DNA from: Bordetella parapertussis
GTDB taxonomy: Bacteria > Cyanobacteriota > Cyanobacteriia > PCC-6307 > Cyanobiaceae
Direction: 5' to 3'
Assembly: GCA_943324725.2 (NCBI GenBank)
Contig: CALPMR020000171.1
Coordinates: forward strand, 1-6,650
Length of the DNA: 6,650 nt
In this document: positions 5,163-6,650 of the stretch, piece by piece
How the letters are laid out: every line of letters begins with the position of its first letter
How positions within the stretch are numbered: the first letter of the stretch is position 1
Made by a program: the position numbers and the translations under genes
The notes under the pieces: generated by a model
The model's input: the letters and a program-made list of their open reading frames with translations, nothing else
The model's database searches: none
Told to the model about the DNA's origin: nothing

Positions 5163-5375
5163 ATGGTTCCTGGCGTACCCGTCGCCCCGGTTTACGGCGC
5201 TCCGCCAGTCCCTGTGCAGCCTTTGCACCCGCCGCGGCCTGTCCTCTGCTGTAATGGCTCCACCTTCTTCGCGGTTGCGGCCATGGGTGTGGCGATCTAT
5301 CTGGCTCTGGTGGGCGGCGGCCTCAGCGCTGCGTTCCTCTCGGCTGTGATCCTCAAGGGCGTCAAGCTGATCTGA
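5163..5375 (+). CDS. Probable small proline-rich single-pass membrane protein
   Basis: A 70-residue reading frame of unknown function. The first 27 residues hold 10 prolines (PVAPVYGAPPVPVQP and following), then CC (29-30), then one hydrophobic glycine/alanine-rich helix (about 35-64, FFAVAAMGVAIYLALVGGGL) and a short basic tail KGVKLI. This layout suggests a cytoplasmic or lumenal proline-rich arm with a single membrane anchor, as in many small cyanobacterial membrane proteins. Its codons look coding, and the alternative frame over the same stretch (from ATG 5131) gives an unremarkable Arg/Ser/Trp-rich product. The ATG at 5163 directly follows an in-frame TAA, so it is the first possible start. 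No Shine-Dalgarno is visible. Its last 14 nt overlap the end of the convergent MFS gene. It was not recognised as a known family, so the call is moderate. Confidence 0.55.
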   Translation: MVPGVPVAPVYGAPPVPVQPLHPPRPVLCCNGSTFFAVAAMGVAIYLALVGGGLSAAFLSAVILKGVKLI

Positions 5376-6591
5376 GCTGCAGGCTTCCGCGCCTGATCAA
5401 TTCACTGATCCCCAGCACCAGACCGGCGCTGCCCATCACGGCGAAGGTGGCGCTCAGTCCCAGTTTCATGCTCAGCAGGGCCGCCAGCAGTCCGCTCAGG
5501 CCGCCGCCGCCGAGAAAGGCGATCTGGCCCAGGCCGGCCATGCGGCCACGCAACACCATCGGCGCTCCCACCTGGCCGATCAGGTTGGTGCCGCTGAGCA
5601 GGCAGGCGGTTCCGGCTCCGATCAGGAAGGTCATCGCCAGGCTCATGGCCAGGCCACGGGAGGCAGCCATGCCGAGCTGTGCCAGGGCCGTGACCACCAG
5701 GCAGCCGCCCAGCAGCAGCCCTGGCCTCTGGCTCAGGGCCTGGCTGTTGCGCTGCAACATCACGCCACCGCAGATGCTGCCGGCGGCCAGAACACTGGTG
5801 AACAGCCCGAGGGCCTGGGGGGAGGGTCCCAGCAGCCTGGCGGCGATCAGGGCGGCCAGGCCGGGGTGGAAAAAGCTCACCAGACAGGCCAGGGCGGTGA
5901 AGCGCAGCACGTGCCTCAGGGTGGGGCCACAGTCCCGCCAGGCCGTTGCCAGAGAGGCCTGGGCTCCACCGACACTGCGCTGTTCCGCCTCCCGGTTGGG
6001 TCGCAACAGCCAGAGCACCGAGGCGATCGGCAGCAGATAGCTGGCCGCATCGATCGTCAGCGCCAGGGTTGGCCCGCTCAGGGCCAGCAGCCAGCCCCCC
6101 AACGGTGGGCCCACCAGCTTGCCGACGTTGAAGACCACCGAGAAGCTGGTCAGGTAGGGGGACAGTTGCTTGGGTTCGTCCACCAACAGGGCGCAGTACT
6201 TGTTGCGTGCCGTCAGCTCATAACTGCTGGCGATGCCCACCACCAGGGTGCTCAGCAGCAGCAGGCACACCTGGGCACCCCCCGTCAGCAGCGGGATGGC
6301 CAGGGCCCCGAGGCTGCCCCCCGCAAACAGTCCCCACTGGGCGCGGATCAGCACCTTTTCGCAGCCGAGCCGGTCGGTCAACACCCCGGCGGCGCCGCTG
6401 ACCAGCAGGGCCGGCAGGGCCAGGGCGCCGAAGTGCATGGCCAACAGGACCGGATTGCTGCTGTCGTGCAGGAGGATCCAGCCCTTGGCGGTGATGCCCG
6501 CAAAGGAGCCAGCGGTGCTCAGACCCGAGGCCCACAGGAAAATGCCGCGCTGATGGCGTCGCAGCCATCCCCCCGGCGCTGGTGGGCTCAA
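5362..6591 (-). CDS. Major facilitator superfamily transporter (MFS_3 / EntS-like exporter)
   Basis: A 409-residue inner-membrane transporter with about 12 hydrophobic segments in two six-helix halves split by a polar loop (about 197-228). Seen: motif A GAAGVLTDRLG (66-76) between helices 2 and 3, with Asp73-Arg74; NVGKLVGPPLGGWLL (155-169), a motif-C-like stretch in helix 5; and VLRGRMAGLGQIAFLGGGGLSGLL (346-369) in the second half, typical of the MFS_3 group that includes the enterobactin exporter EntS. It is probably a proton-driven efflux pump for a small molecule; the substrate is unknown and no siderophore genes are visible. The start is a TTG (6591-6589): no ATG lies near, and the TTG overlaps the stop of the upstream gene in TTGA, implying coupled translation. 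The 3' end overlaps the small membrane protein gene by 14 nt, tail to tail. Confidence 0.87.
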   Translation of the reverse strand: MSPPAPGGWLRRHQRGIFLWASGLSTAGSFAGITAKGWILLHDSSNPVLLAMHFGALALPALLVSGAAGVLTDRLGCEKVLIRAQWGLFAGGSLGALAIPLLTGGAQVCLLLLSTLVVGIASSYELTARNKYCALLVDEPKQLSPYLTSFSVVFNVGKLVGPPLGGWLLALSGPTLALTIDAASYLLPIASVLWLLRPNREAEQRSVGGAQASLATAWRDCGPTLRHVLRFTALACLVSFFHPGLAALIAARLLGPSPQALGLFTSVLAAGSICGGVMLQRNSQALSQRPGLLLGGCLVVTALAQLGMAASRGLAMSLAMTFLIGAGTACLLSGTNLIGQVGAPMVLRGRMAGLGQIAFLGGGGLSGLLAALLSMKLGLSATFAVMGSAGLVLGISELIRRGSLQLRSA

Positions 6592-6650
6592 ACGGCCGAC
6601 TGCCTGGTCTGCAGGGCGTCCTGCACCATGGCGGCGGCGCCGACCACCTC
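6588..6650 (-). CDS. C-terminal end of an unidentified upstream gene (partial)
   Basis: Only the last 20 codons and the stop lie in the window; the tail reads EVVGAAAMVQDALQTRQ followed by SAV. It runs in the same direction as the MFS gene, and its TGA overlaps the MFS TTG start (shared TTGA), so they probably form an operon. Too little is present to name a family. That it is coding is inferred from the open frame, GC-rich third positions and the exact start/stop overlap. Confidence 0.5.
   Translation of the reverse strand, partial: EVVGAAAMVQDALQTRQSAV

Noticed and set aside
5131..5349. 72-codon frame from ATG 5131 competing with the small membrane protein
   Set aside because: The product is Arg/Ser/Trp-rich with no structure, while the overlapping 5163 frame gives a clean proline-rich arm plus transmembrane helix. 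The GGAG at 5105 is too far from ATG 5131 to decide the matter.

Overview
The window reads as chromosomal DNA of a GC-rich picocyanobacterium, most likely Cyanobium or a Synechococcus subcluster 5.2-type strain. This is inferred from the very high GC with G/C at third codon positions, a stand-alone DUF4346 protein of the cyanobacterial type, a FemAB-like acetyltransferase, two copies of the cyanobacterial HIP1 octamer (GCGATCGC), tightly packed genes and almost no Shine-Dalgarno sequences. No mobile element, CRISPR array, tRNA or rRNA was seen.

Layout. Positions 32-1206 (+) hold a two-gene unit: a 6-pyruvoyl-tetrahydropterin synthase/QueD-family enzyme, then a stand-alone RibD C-terminal (DHFR-like) reductase. 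The second gene starts at a TTG fused to the first gene's stop (TTGA). A small secreted four-cysteine protein (1203-1646, -) faces them, and its stop codon overlaps theirs within CTAG. A 74-bp divergent spacer holding a strong inverted repeat separates it from a second + strand pair: a FemAB-like/GNAT protein (1721-2953) overlapping a DUF4346 protein (2928-3299). After a 112-bp convergent spacer comes a large B12-binding-domain radical SAM enzyme (3412-5022, -). A divergent 140-bp region with a 13/14-nt tandem repeat leads to a probable small proline-rich single-pass membrane protein (5163-5375, +). An MFS exporter (5362-6591, -) follows; it too starts at a TTGA junction with an unidentified upstream gene cut by the window edge.

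How the genes may work together. Three of the proteins (PTPS/QueD, RibD_C/DHFR-like, DUF4346) belong to families connected with pterin chemistry. A shared role in tetrahydropterin or folate-like cofactor metabolism is plausible but is inference. The radical SAM enzyme probably modifies an unactivated carbon, for example by methylation; its substrate cannot be read from the sequence. The best leads are the pterin-flavoured cluster, the hairpin operator candidate at 1660-1701, the tandem repeat beside the radical SAM start, the small membrane protein, and the repeated use of TTGA coupling.
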